DNA of 51,021 bases, taken from IMG/VR virus record IMGVR_UViG_3300031857_018292, positions 1 through 51,021 of that record; one strand, 5' to 3'. This document shows positions 6,169 to 13,930 of the stretch, in pieces. Made by a program: the position numbers and the translations under genes. Under the pieces are notes generated by a model. The model searched no databases, was not told where the DNA came from, and saw only the letters and a program-made list of their open reading frames with translations. Every line of letters begins with the position of its first letter. Positions within the stretch are counted from its first letter, which is position 1. This DNA comes from a virus.

Positions 6169-8213
6169 TATGCATTTTCCTTTATTAGTTTCACCTCGCA
6201 TGCATCTGTTGTGCAATAGGCTTCGCCAATAGCATCTGCTGCAAGACCAGCATAGACTCCAGAGAAGTCGATTGGGAATAGTTTCATTGTATATTCCTCG
6301 TACTCTTCCTTAGTTATTTGCGTGTATGGCATCTGAGGATATGTAAAGTTTCCTGAAGGTAGGAAAGATACAGTCTTAAGCTGGCCATCATGCATATGTA
6401 GAACAGTTCCGATGTGCTGCTTCTCTGTCTCTGGATCAAATGAAACTGTGACAGATACAGAGTTGTCAGACCAGTAGCGCTGAGCTGTTACTGCTAACGC
6501 CATCTTTTCAAAAATAGTTACATCTTTCTCTGCTCGCTCTGCATCAGACTTGATTGGGAAGAAAACAACTGAAGTTGTATCTGGAGACTCTGATGCTGGC
6601 TCAATTCTGTATTGAGCAAGTTTGAAGAGTGGAAGCATTGGATCTGCATTCGAGAAACGAATTGCACGATTGAAATACTTTCCACCTGGTGTCCAGTGAA
6701 CTCCTGGTGACTCACCTGCAAGAATGGAAACGGTTCCAGAAGGTTTAACGGTTGTGGTCTTGATTGACTCACGAATACCTAGCCACTCTGAATAAACTGT
6801 GTCGTAACTCTTTACAACTGCGTAACCTTGGTTCATCCACTCTTTAAGAATTGGAAGACCAGTGGTATCTGCAAAGTTTGCAACACCAGAGATTGATGTT
6901 CCAATTCTGCGATTACGCTGCATGATTGCGTTGGTCTCTTCCCAGTGGGTTGGAAGAAGCGTTACAGTCTTAGCATAGAGATAAGCAAACTTGAGAGTAC
7001 GCTTGAAATCTTCTAAAGAATCGTGACGATTTAGATAAGTCTCTACAAGAGTACACATTTCATATGACTCAAGGGATTGTTCAGCGCAAGGGTTGTAACC
7101 CATGATGCGATGGTCTTTGTTATTAGGTGGATCGATAAGGCGACCATACTTGCGTGATAGGTCTAGCCAAACAACTCCTGGTTCACCATTGAGTGCAATA
7201 CCATCAACAATCTTTGATAAATCTTGACCTACCTCAGCTGAGACAGAGTTGTTAGACATCCAACCCCAACCGGGTGCTTGTGGGTCATAAGAATTGCGCT
7301 CTGGAAAAACTTCAGGGTTTTTTAAATTTAAAAACTTATCATCATCAAGACGACCAATAAGAAGTTCAGCGCTACGACGAACATTGCCACTAACGACGCA
7401 TACGCCAATAAGATTGCCGATATCAGCAATATCAACACGAGTGAGTTTTTCATTTTCTCTCCCATCAAAAATCTTTCTGATGTAATCATGGAGTTTGATT
7501 AACGGATCTGGACCTGCAGCTGTTCCACCAAAAATTCTGATAGGTGCACCTGCTGGACGAATAAGAGAGTAATCAAAATCTAACTCTGCTTGCTCTGGCT
7601 TCAAATAAGAATCAATAAGTGCTGCAGTTGATTCAACCCAGCCTTCACGAGAATCTTCAATAACAATTGTTTTAATGTTATTTGCAATTGGCTTGTAAAT
7701 TGTGAAATCTTTATCTGCACCTTGATCATCAAAACCAACGCCAACACCAAGCATTGATGCTTCCATAAGAAATGCAAATGGACGAGATGGATCCATCTTT
7801 GTCATTTCACGAGTTGAAACGAAAGCGCAGTTTTGTAGTGCTGCTGAATTCTTTTGTTCATTAACTAGTGGAGTTCCCATAACCCAAAGTCCTCGTCCTG
7901 GAGGAGTCCACTTCAATTCGAAAAGGCGCTGAAATGCTTCTTTTGCAGATGCTTGACCTCGAGCATCATTCCAAGGCAAACGGTTAGTTTTGCAATGATC
8001 TTTTTGAATTGAATACATACCATTGATAACGCGCTCGCAAACATCTACCCAAGTCTCTTTGGTTCCATCTTCTTTTTTACGAGAGTATGTGCGTAAGAAT
8101 GTAATTTCTCCTACTGAATTACCTGCTGCATCTCTATAGCCAAAAGGTGCTTGTTTACTGCGAAAAGTAGAAACAAAGTCTTCTGAAAGCTTAAATGAGA
8201 ATGCGACAGACAT
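6168..8213 (-). CDS. nrdJ: Adenosylcobalamin-dependent ribonucleoside-triphosphate reductase, class II monomeric
   Basis: A 681-residue enzyme reducing ribonucleoside triphosphates to deoxy forms with coenzyme B12 as radical source. Visible signatures are GNVRRSAELLIG (near residue 280), NPCAEQSLESYEMCTLVETY, holding the active-site Cys and Glu, and TVKPSGTVSILAGESPGVHW, a substrate phosphate loop. The C-terminus has CTTDACEVK, the shuttle Cys pair. The length and single-chain layout match the Lactobacillus leichmannii RTPR type. An ACGAGGAG ribosome site precedes the ATG. It leads the B12 gene set (DUF4430, membrane peptide, adenosyltransferase) and shares the strand with dCMP deaminase. Confidence 0.95.
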   Translation of the reverse strand: MSVAFSFKLSEDFVSTFRSKQAPFGYRDAAGNSVGEITFLRTYSRKKEDGTKETWVDVCERVINGMYSIQKDHCKTNRLPWNDARGQASAKEAFQRLFELKWTPPGRGLWVMGTPLVNEQKNSAALQNCAFVSTREMTKMDPSRPFAFLMEASMLGVGVGFDDQGADKDFTIYKPIANNIKTIVIEDSREGWVESTAALIDSYLKPEQAELDFDYSLIRPAGAPIRIFGGTAAGPDPLIKLHDYIRKIFDGRENEKLTRVDIADIGNLIGVCVVSGNVRRSAELLIGRLDDDKFLNLKNPEVFPERNSYDPQAPGWGWMSNNSVSAEVGQDLSKIVDGIALNGEPGVVWLDLSRKYGRLIDPPNNKDHRIMGYNPCAEQSLESYEMCTLVETYLNRHDSLEDFKRTLKFAYLYAKTVTLLPTHWEETNAIMQRNRRIGTSISGVANFADTTGLPILKEWMNQGYAVVKSYDTVYSEWLGIRESIKTTTVKPSGTVSILAGESPGVHWTPGGKYFNRAIRFSNADPMLPLFKLAQYRIEPASESPDTTSVVFFPIKSDAERAEKDVTIFEKMALAVTAQRYWSDNSVSVTVSFDPETEKQHIGTVLHMHDGQLKTVSFLPSGNFTYPQMPYTQITKEEYEEYTMKLFPIDFSGVYAGLAADAIGEAYCTTDACEVKLIKENA

Positions 8214-8276
8214 AGAGATACTCCTCGTTAGTAAAATGCGAATGGTGTGCTAGGAATACCCTAGAAGAGAATTCTA

Positions 8277-8510
8277 CTAGATTTCGAACAACACGCTTTG
8301 GTCGTTTTGTTCTAATTCCTCTGTTTTAAACCCTAGCACCTGTGCTTGTGCACATTCAAGTCCAGCAATAAAGTGATTTGAAATTCCCTGAAGCTTAGAA
8401 GTCTCTACTATAGCTTTAATGTCTGAATATATTTTATTTCGTACATCGTATTCTATTTGTGAACGATGAGTATCATAATTGCTCCAACGAACTGCAGTGT
8501 CATCGCACAT
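8277..8510 (-). CDS. Hypothetical protein
   Basis: A 77-residue, mainly helical, acidic protein. It begins MCDDTAVRW and contains IYSDIKAIVETSKLQGISNH. No recognised family. It lies just upstream of the reductase on the same strand with a 63-base gap holding the reductase ribosome site, and downstream of another small helical protein. Confidence 0.6.
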   Translation of the reverse strand: MCDDTAVRWSNYDTHRSQIEYDVRNKIYSDIKAIVETSKLQGISNHFIAGLECAQAQVLGFKTEELEQNDQSVLFEI

Positions 8511-8515
8511 TGTTA

Positions 8516-8776
8516 CTATTCCTTTTTATTTTTAGGAGTACAGGTGTGAGTAAACCTATGTGGATTGCAAAGATGAATGATAACTAAAACATCATCTTCA
8601 TCGCATTCTCCGCAAGAGATTTTTTGAACTTGATAACCTTGAAGAACTAAATCTTTTACAGACTCTGCTAAACGCTCAGCGTTAGACTTTTCTTCAAGCA
8701 TGTTGTCCGGGACACCCTTGAACTGGGCAACGAGGTTTTCCATTATTGCCTTGAGTTTCTGTTCTGCGTTGTCCAC
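8516..8776 (-). CDS. Hypothetical helical protein
   Basis: An 86-residue protein starting at GTG. The first half is a helix (NAEQKLKAIMENLVAQFKG) and the second half has a CGECDEDD segment plus Cys and His residues near the end (HLCNPHRFTHTC) that could bind a metal. An internal ATG at residue 12 is an alternative start. No family recognised. Five bases separate it from the next gene, so they are in one transcript. Confidence 0.55.
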   Translation of the reverse strand: MDNAEQKLKAIMENLVAQFKGVPDNMLEEKSNAERLAESVKDLVLQGYQVQKISCGECDEDDVLVIIHLCNPHRFTHTCTPKNKKE

Positions 8777-8814
8777 AGAACGGGCAATCGTCTTGTCTAT
8801 CTAACGGTAGTGGA

Positions 8815-9027
8815 TTAGTCATCCCAGCCTCCTTGTGAATCCTCACCAGTAATAAGCATTCCCTTTGGGAAGGAAGAAGCCCAACCTGCCAAGCACTCTG
8901 TTGAATGAAAGTAGCGTATTTTATCGATTGCTTTTGGCCAATGAAGGGTTAGGGCTTTTGCTGGTTCAAAAGTATCGTGACTTGGACATTTTTCCCAAGA
9001 GCAAGTTACTTCAACCAGTGTCGACAT
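8815..9027 (-). CDS. Hypothetical zinc-binding protein
   Basis: A 70-residue protein. CSWEKCPSHD near the start, and YFHSTECLAGWA near residue 40, give a Cys-x4-Cys pair and a His/Cys pair like short treble-clef or MYM-type fingers seen in actinophage proteins. It is the first gene of the long - strand block and faces the glycosyltransferase across a 32-base divergent gap, so its promoter must sit in or near that gap. Confidence 0.65.
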   Translation of the reverse strand: MSTLVEVTCSWEKCPSHDTFEPAKALTLHWPKAIDKIRYFHSTECLAGWASSFPKGMLITGEDSQGGWDD

Positions 9028-9059
9028 GTTCTAATCTTATGCTGGATGTGTATGCTTGA
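9028..9059. promoter_or_regulatory. Divergent promoter gap
   Basis: Only 32 bases separate the two divergent genes. On the + strand TATGCT (9051-9056) lies seven bases before the second in-frame GTG at 9063. On the - strand TAAGAT lies about seven bases before the ATG at 9027. Both spacings would give transcripts beginning at or next to the start codon, as in the leaderless mRNAs common in Actinobacteria. No clear -35 boxes are visible. Confidence 0.4.
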
Positions 9060-9722
9060 GTGGTGACGACACCTCATTACGATGTAGCGATAGCAACGCC
9101 TGGGCACTCTGTAAAAGCTGAATATGTCAGAAGTCTGGTTAAGACATGCGCCAAGTTAGACGAATGGGGTATGTCCTATACATGGCTAAACAAGTACTCG
9201 AGCTTTGTGCCAAGTGCTCGAGAACTTACTGCCACTGACACCTACAGCCATAACTGGACAACTAATGTTATTGGTTCCGGGGCCTTCAGCTGTGGAAAAA
9301 TCTTCTGGATCGATTCCGACATCGAATGGGAGGTTGAGGATTTTTTGAAGCTACTTGTCTCATCTGAAAATATTATTTCTGGGCTTTACCAGACGGGACC
9401 TGATGGAACCGTGGCTGTGAATCGTTTGGATGAAAAGGGTCGCCCTAAGAAGGTCAATAGGGCTGAGTTCATGCTAGATGATGAGCCTGTCGAGGTGGGT
9501 GGGGTCGGATTTGGGTTTGTGGCTATGAAGCCTGAAGTCTTTGAGCAAGTGCCTAGACCTTGGTTCCTGATAGATAGGGTCAAATGGGACGAAGTGGATT
9601 TTGAGTGCAATGTGGGGGAGGATTACTCTTTCTGTAACCATGCTAGAAAAGCTGGGTTCAAGATTATGGTCGATCCTTTGGTAAGGGTCAAGCACCATAA
9701 GGAAACTGTCTACCTGCCTTAG
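9060..9722 (+). CDS. GT-A fold glycosyltransferase
   Basis: A 220-residue protein. FWIDSDIEWE near residue 81 holds the DxD-type metal/sugar-nucleotide motif. VGGVGFGFVAMKPEVFE near residue 150 is the acceptor-loop pattern of phage GT-A enzymes. GEDYSFCNHARKAGFKIMVDP near residue 190 supplies the late ED motif, and VKHHK the final metal His. It transfers a sugar to an unknown acceptor (phage DNA, virion or host glycan). The start is one of two consecutive GTG codons with no ribosome site, which fits leaderless translation. It is the first + strand gene after the strand switch. Confidence 0.82.
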   Translation: MVTTPHYDVAIATPGHSVKAEYVRSLVKTCAKLDEWGMSYTWLNKYSSFVPSARELTATDTYSHNWTTNVIGSGAFSCGKIFWIDSDIEWEVEDFLKLLVSSENIISGLYQTGPDGTVAVNRLDEKGRPKKVNRAEFMLDDEPVEVGGVGFGFVAMKPEVFEQVPRPWFLIDRVKWDEVDFECNVGEDYSFCNHARKAGFKIMVDPLVRVKHHKETVYLP

Positions 9723-10046
9723 TCTTGGATTATTTCGATTATTTTATTATCGATTATGCCATATTAGTGACTATTTTGAATTTTTTGATTTTTGGGGTAA
9801 AATCTGGGGTCTAGAAAAAAGTGCAGGAAAGTGGGTATTATATGAGATGCGGTCAAGAAAAATGAAAATAATGGTCAGTGAGGGTCAACCGCATAATTAT
9901 AAAATTATATACTATGTATTGTATTAGTATCTATATTTTCATATCGCGTGTGTGCGTGCGCTACGGACCTGGCAAAAACTATAGTCACTAATATGAGCTA
10001 TAATCTATAGTCTATAATCTAGGAGAAAATGAGCGTAAACTATCCC
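9723..10046. other. Gene-free AT-rich region at a strand switch
   Basis: This gap of about 330 bases carries no credible gene. It holds one GGGGTAAAA copy (9794-9802), one promoter with the CAGGAAAGT spacer element (9813-9841), a 17-base alternating CG/TG tract (9945-9961), and a string of CTATAATCTA/CTATAGTCTA repeats near 9995-10022. The mixture of AT-rich DNA, short repeats and a potential Z-DNA tract resembles an origin or a control region; no function is shown. Confidence 0.45.
9813..9841 (+). promoter_or_regulatory. Promoter with CAGGAAAGT spacer element
   Basis: The -10 is TATTAT at 9836-9841. The 17 bases before it contain GTGCAGGAAAGTGGG, the spacer element shared by this genome's promoter family. 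The -35 (AGAAAA) is poor. No gene follows directly; it may drive a leader into the small-gene operon from 10096. Confidence 0.45.
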
Positions 10047-10075
10047 TTGACTATTGATTATCGAGGGTATAGATT
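10047..10075 (+). promoter_or_regulatory. Sigma70-like promoter
   Basis: TTGACT at 10047-10052 and TAGATT at 10070-10075 are 17 bases apart. TATAGA at 10068 is an overlapping alternative. It sits 20 bases before the ATG at 10096 and probably drives the operon to 11906. Confidence 0.5.
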
Positions 10076-10095
10076 ATTCTCAAAGAAGGAGCGAC

Positions 10096-10275
10096 ATGAG
10101 TGACAAAAGATTGGCTGAAATCTCTCAGGAGTTAGATAGGGTCGAGTTTCGGATGAAGAAACTTGGCGAAGAGATTAAAGCTTTGAGGTTGTTGGTTGAG
10201 AAAGAATCCAAGAACATCAAGGAAATTCTGCTGATTCTAAAATTCCGAGAGGAGTTAGATAATGCAGGAAAGTAA
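10096..10275 (+). CDS. Small coiled-coil protein
   Basis: A 59-residue protein, almost all charged helix with heptad-like Leu/Ile spacing (ISQELDRVEFRMKKLGEEI, then LRLLVEKESK). An upstream in-frame ATG at 10054 exists, but AAGGAG lies seven bases before the ATG at 10096 and the promoter would overlap the longer start. First gene of a six-gene set with overlapping ends. Function unknown. Confidence 0.65.
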   Translation: MSDKRLAEISQELDRVEFRMKKLGEEIKALRLLVEKESKNIKEILLILKFREELDNAGK

Positions 10276-10525
10276 ACCAAATCTCAAGTTAGTAACTGAG
10301 ATGACTGATGAAGAAGTCGAAGATGCAGTTGAGCTTGATCTAATTGAGACGGCTGCTCTTGGATTATTGAAACGGTGGTTTCCTACCAAGGTTCCTACCG
10401 ATATTGAGAAGTGGTCAGAGATTGCATATGAAGATGCTGTTGCTGCTTTGACTGCTTTGAAAGAAGCAGGGTATCAACTAAAGATCGAAAGGACAGAAGA
10501 GACAAATGACACTGACAATATTTGA
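10262..10525 (+). CDS. Hypothetical protein
   Basis: An 87-residue acidic helical protein (TDEEVEDAVELDLIETAALG). No family recognised. It overlaps both neighbours (14 and 20 bases), which argues for coupled translation. Its first codons read through a copy of the CAGGAAAGT element that elsewhere lies in promoter spacers. Confidence 0.65.
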   Translation: MQESKPNLKLVTEMTDEEVEDAVELDLIETAALGLLKRWFPTKVPTDIEKWSEIAYEDAVAALTALKEAGYQLKIERTEETNDTDNI

Positions 10526-10727
10526 CTTGGCTTTGATAGGAGCAACAACTGGGTTAACTAGTTTTGTTGCTTTTTTGACAGCAATGATTTATATGAAAGC
10601 TCGTGATGTAAGACGAAAGAAGATTGTCATGGAAGAGATGATGGAACAGATGCATGATCAATTCCAAACAAAACAACAGTTTGAAGAAATTGTTGAACGC
10701 TTCAGAAACAGTAGAGGTGAGGAATAG
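10506..10727 (+). CDS. Small membrane protein with cytoplasmic coiled coil
   Basis: A 73-residue protein with one hydrophobic segment at residues 6-30 (LALIGATTGLTSFVAFLTAMI), then a basic stop-transfer patch (KARDVRRKK) and a charged helix with repeated Met/Gln. The layout is typical of small phage inner-membrane proteins. The start overlaps the preceding gene by 20 bases. Function unknown. Confidence 0.65.
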   Translation: MTLTIFDLALIGATTGLTSFVAFLTAMIYMKARDVRRKKIVMEEMMEQMHDQFQTKQQFEEIVERFRNSRGEE

Positions 10728-11251
10728 TGAGTAATCCAGCCCTAGATGCTTTAGCTGCTATGGGTGTCGATGTTCAAAAGATCGATATCTTAGATAACAG
10801 TAAAAGCAATAATAGAAGTGTTGATAGGAGAATCTGTATCTGTGGGCACTCAGTCGACAGACACAAAGACCCAAACACTCCTTGGCCATATACGCCAATT
10901 CTAAAAACTGGTAATCCAGATAATCCATTTATCTGTCAACCCAATGCAATGACCTGCAACTGTAAAAAAGTCATACCAGTACTTCTGGTATCTAACCCAA
11001 AGTACTTCTTGAAAAAGACAGAAGGTCATGGAGAACTTCATGCTTTGACTAGAGGTATTCGAGGTCTAGCCAAAGTCGAAGGTCACACAATGGAATGGCT
11101 ACTTGACCCTCAATGCCGAATCTGTGGTTGCGTAGGAGCTGGAGAGCGAATCGTGCCAGCAGCCTTTACAGCAAGTGGCGAACTTAAAAAGTCACAAGGC
11201 TCTGATGGTTTCGATGCTTTTATCTGCGAGAAGTGTAGGTTGGCTCAATGA
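10727..11251 (+). CDS. Actinophage-type zinc ribbon protein
   Basis: A 174-residue protein with two metal-binding clusters. CICGHSVDRH near residue 37, with later CQP and CNC cysteines, forms one. CRICGCVG near residue 133 and CEKCR at the C-terminus form another. The layout resembles conserved hypothetical zinc proteins of actinobacteriophages. No enzymatic motif is visible. It overlaps its neighbours by 1 and 4 bases. Confidence 0.65.
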   Translation: MSNPALDALAAMGVDVQKIDILDNSKSNNRSVDRRICICGHSVDRHKDPNTPWPYTPILKTGNPDNPFICQPNAMTCNCKKVIPVLLVSNPKYFLKKTEGHGELHALTRGIRGLAKVEGHTMEWLLDPQCRICGCVGAGERIVPAAFTASGELKKSQGSDGFDAFICEKCRLAQ

Positions 11252-11574
11252 GCGAACTAGATAAAAACTTTCAAGAAACTATCTTCAACACTTTGGCAAC
11301 TTTGCTTGCCCAAAATAAATTCGATACTGATACTCAATTGGATATCTACTTGGCTATGAAAAAGGCTGCTTTAGATATGCAGGAAAGTAAAGCTGACCTA
11401 ATCAGAGCAAAGATCGCTGAATGGGACTCGATGTATGGAGAAGCAGATAACAGTCTCTATACCTTGGGACTACGCCATGCTTTAGATATAATAACTAATG
11501 AAGTAGCAACTGAACGCAATGGCTATGACGGTGAGAAGTATCAAAAGGAAGAGACGGATGGATTTTCGATTTAA
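11248..11574 (+). CDS. Hypothetical helical protein
   Basis: A 108-residue helical, acidic protein. It overlaps the preceding stop as ATGA. A second in-gene copy of ATGCAGGAAAGTAAA occurs at about 11379 and encodes MQESK, the same five residues that open the gene at 10262. No family recognised. Confidence 0.6.
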   Translation: MSELDKNFQETIFNTLATLLAQNKFDTDTQLDIYLAMKKAALDMQESKADLIRAKIAEWDSMYGEADNSLYTLGLRHALDIITNEVATERNGYDGEKYQKEETDGFSI

Positions 11575-11701
11575 GAAAACTGCAGAGGAGCTGAGACGAC
11601 TTTTGGAACTACGAAGGTCGTCTGCTTCTCGTCCTGTCGACTCAAAAAAGAACTACAAAAGAAAACCTAAACACCCAAAAAAGAAATTCGATGAAAAATA
11701 A
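11558..11701 (+). CDS. Small basic protein
   Basis: A 47-residue, strongly basic protein (RLLELRRSS, KKNYKRKPKHPKKK). A longer in-frame start at 11519 exists, but AAAGGAAG precedes the ATG at 11558. The basic tail could bind nucleic acid. It overlaps the neighbouring genes on both sides. Confidence 0.5.
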   Translation: MDFRFKKTAEELRRLLELRRSSASRPVDSKKNYKRKPKHPKKKFDEK

Positions 11702-11906
11702 ATCTGTAAGAATTGAAGTAGAAGAAAAGACTTTTGATGGAGAGTTCTCACATTGGGAAGCAACACTTTGGTATGAGGGCGACATAATCTGTGAATGCAC
11801 TGGACCAACTTTCTATGGTGTCCTTGATTGCGTAATGGAATCTTTGGAAGATGAAGGAACACCTGTCGATCTCGATTGGCTAAGACAAGACAAGAATAAA
11901 ATCTAA
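11691..11906 (+). CDS. Hypothetical protein
   Basis: A 71-residue acidic alpha/beta protein (VRIEVEEKTFDGEFSHWEAT, ending in WLRQDKNK). No family recognised. Last gene of the operon begun at 10096. Confidence 0.6.
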   Translation: MKNKSVRIEVEEKTFDGEFSHWEATLWYEGDIICECTGPTFYGVLDCVMESLEDEGTPVDLDWLRQDKNKI

Positions 11907-11934
11907 TTTCAGAAGCACTTTTTTGGTCATACTT

Positions 11935-11965
11935 TTGACCTAGTTCGTACAACTTTCTCTATAAT
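11935..11965 (+). promoter_or_regulatory. Sigma70-like promoter
   Basis: TTGACC at 11935-11940 and a consensus TATAAT at 11960-11965, with a long 19-base spacer. It lies ahead of the membrane protein gene and two inverted GGGGTAAAA sites (12065-12073 and 12113-12121). Confidence 0.55.
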
Positions 11966-12016
11966 GAAACAACATTAAAAAGTCCTTATTTCACGCTTAT
12001 TTTCATAATTTTGTTT

Positions 12017-12421
12017 ATGAAAGTCCTAAACCGTCATGATGTCATTCAACTCATCAAAAAATTTTTTTACCCCCTAACAGTCATGGAATCATATGTAATG
12101 CAGGGAACTGTTTTTTACCCCCTGCAGAAACGAGTACTCGTGATTAACAAAGCAGCACTAGAGTCGTATGTGCGTAACCTGCTTGGTCAAGTTATTGGCG
12201 CAGTAATGATTGTGTCCCAGACCAGCGGAATCGCATCTCCACTCGAGTTCGGTTCAGGGGAGTGGCTCCTAGTAGCCAACGCTCTCTGGGCTTCCATCAT
12301 CCCAACAGCACTTCGTTGGTTAAATAAAAAAGACCCGGCTTTTGGCCGTGTCGGCGAAGCAGTTGCAAAAGAAGCTGGCAAGAAATTGGCAGCAGCAGCT
12401 GACAAAGCAAAGAAGAAATAA
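12017..12421 (+). CDS. Holin-like small membrane protein
   Basis: Up to 134 residues from ATG 12017. A GTG at 12140 gives a 93-residue form beginning VINKAALESYVRNLLG, and that may be the real start, because the upstream part contains two inverted GGGGTAAAA sites and lacks a ribosome site. Two hydrophobic segments (LLGQVIGAVMIVSQ, and LLVANALWASIIPTALRWL) are followed by KKDPAFG and an Ala/Lys-rich tail. This resembles phage holin or holin-like membrane proteins, but the lysis genes lie 20 kb away, so the name is uncertain. Confidence 0.55.
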   Translation: MKVLNRHDVIQLIKKFFYPLTVMESYVMQGTVFYPLQKRVLVINKAALESYVRNLLGQVIGAVMIVSQTSGIASPLEFGSGEWLLVANALWASIIPTALRWLNKKDPAFGRVGEAVAKEAGKKLAAAADKAKKK

Positions 12422-12498
12422 TAACTTAATAGGAATCCCTAGGGGGGTAAAAACTCCCTAGGGGTCTTCCCATGTATGAGGGGTAAAAAAGTTTTCCA

Positions 12499-13431
12499 AT
12501 GACGGACATCGTGCCAACAGATTTCGACGGAGCTGAAGACAGCCCGGAAAAAACATTTCCACTTGTCGATACGCCATATGACAAACGGCCCAATCTTGAA
12601 GAACTCGGTATCATAGAGGTAGAGAGAGGTGTCTGTGAGGACACCGTAGAAAATCGGCGAGCACTTCGCCATGCAATGCTCAAATGGGATTATGTGTATG
12701 ACACAACTGGGAACGCAACTGGTCACATAGCCGCTAGGTCCATCGAACAACAACGGGACAGAGCGATGATCAGCATCAATCAGAAGAAACAACTTTTGTT
12801 AGATCCGGGAAATATCAACTCAGATTTTTTAACGGGCCTCGATCTTCTTCTCGATGACGATGCTGCAAAGATAGTTCCGGGTTGGGTACTTGGTGCTACG
12901 AGAGGCTGGCAAAAAGAGCAGGAAACTGGAGGCCCCGTTTCTTCCCGCCGCCAACCAGCTGGTCTACCCGGAAGATGCACAATGATTAAAACGGATGGCC
13001 TTCGTTGTATGTTGTGGCACAGCGGCAGAATCAAAGACGCAGGTCTTTGCAATCTCCATCTCGGCTCCACTCGCAGGACAACAAGTTCAGTGGAACGGGC
13101 CCGGGAAAAAGTAAGTCAGATTTCCATCTACGCAGTCGATGTCCTTGAGGAACTAATGGACACTGCCCAATCCGAACCAGTCAAACTCAAAGCGGCTACA
13201 GAGATTCTTGACCGTGCTGGTGTTCGTGGTGGTATTGAGGTCGGCGTGGACATCAACATGAATGAACGGCCAGCGGGCGAGATTCTAAAAGAACGGCTCG
13301 ATAGATTGCGAGCTGCCGCGGTTGAGCAAGTTATTATTTCCACAGAGAACGGCGTGGAAACCGAAGAGGTTTATGAGATAACAGATGTAACTCCAAGAGA
13401 AGACGGATCGGATCCAGATGCCCGGAACTAA
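12499..13431 (+). CDS. Putative terminase small subunit-like protein
   Basis: A 310-residue protein. The C-terminal half (VLEELMDTAQSEPVKLKAATEILDRAG, given here in part) resembles the helical region of actinophage small terminases and related DNA-binding proteins. Before it lies a Cys/His cluster, RCTMIK...LRCMLW...GLCNLHLG, near residues 160-190, like a small zinc site. The N-terminal third is acidic. The gene opens the repeat-rich, CGG-rich region and sits far from the portal, so the terminase label is tentative. A GGGGTAAAA site precedes the ATG by about 12 bases. Confidence 0.45.
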   Translation: MTDIVPTDFDGAEDSPEKTFPLVDTPYDKRPNLEELGIIEVERGVCEDTVENRRALRHAMLKWDYVYDTTGNATGHIAARSIEQQRDRAMISINQKKQLLLDPGNINSDFLTGLDLLLDDDAAKIVPGWVLGATRGWQKEQETGGPVSSRRQPAGLPGRCTMIKTDGLRCMLWHSGRIKDAGLCNLHLGSTRRTTSSVERAREKVSQISIYAVDVLEELMDTAQSEPVKLKAATEILDRAGVRGGIEVGVDINMNERPAGEILKERLDRLRAAAVEQVIISTENGVETEEVYEITDVTPREDGSDPDARN

Positions 13432-13582
13432 CAATCTAGAACAGCTTGAAGAGCTAGCGGCCCGCCTTCAGGAAGATATAATATTAGCTAAGTCCCGTGA
13501 GGAACATGTTCGACTAACGGCACGGGCAAATGCAGCTGCAGCTATAGTCCAGGAAATGAAAACTCCAGAACAAACAATTTAA
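13418..13582 (+). CDS. Small helical protein
   Basis: A 54-residue frame starting MPGTNNLEQLEELAARLQED and ending KTPEQTI. It overlaps the preceding gene by 14 bases. It is helical with Ala-rich heptads (ARANAAAAIVQEM). Codons 2-6 are one copy of the CCCGGAACTAACAAT element, and an internal CAGCTGCAGCT palindrome encodes the Ala run. Likely a coupled partner of the upstream protein; function unknown. Confidence 0.55.
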   Translation: MPGTNNLEQLEELAARLQEDIILAKSREEHVRLTARANAAAAIVQEMKTPEQTI

Positions 13583-13744
13583 AGATCGGCGAGCCGGGCG
13601 GCGAGGGATAGCGAGCGCTTATATATAACGGTCAGCCCTCGAGCTCAGATCCAGATAGTGGAACGGGTGTTGTTAGTTCCGGGTACAGCTAGCTGCAGAT
13701 CCTGTGGATAACCGTTCAGACTTAGAACTAACCCTGTACGCTAC

Positions 13745-13773
13745 TTGCACTTATATGACGGGTATGTTTTAAT
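13745..13773 (+). promoter_or_regulatory. Promoter for candidate ncRNA
   Basis: TTGCAC at 13745-13750 and TTTAAT at 13768-13773 with an exact 17-base spacer. The predicted transcript start (about 13780) coincides with the first strand of a nested stem structure. Confidence 0.5.
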
Positions 13774-13779
13774 CGCCAT

Positions 13780-13930
13780 CTTGTCCTAGTGGGAGTCAAC
13801 GCTCGAAAGAATCACGGGGTTCTCGTATTCATCCCCTTGCATACCGGGCGAAGGACGATCATGACATGGGTGTTCGCGGTTTGTGATTCTTCCCAATTCG
13901 CACTCGAGTCGTACCTGCTCCCACTGGGCG
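13780..13930 (+). ncRNA. Candidate structured small RNA
   Basis: Two nested long-range stems are visible. The outer stem pairs AGTGGGAG (13788-13795) with CTCCCACT (13918-13925), with near-complementary extension. The inner stem pairs AGAATCAC (13808-13815) with GTGATTCT (13883-13890). A GGGG/CCCC hairpin lies inside. Open frames here are poor and lack ribosome sites. A promoter sits just upstream. No known RNA family is recognised. Confidence 0.4.

Noticed and set aside
12090-12110. CAGGGAACT promoter copy near 12101
   Set aside because: No -35 or -10 at the right distances.
12499-13431. Firm naming as terminase small subunit
   Set aside because: Only the C-terminal helical pattern suggests it, and no large terminase is in the window.
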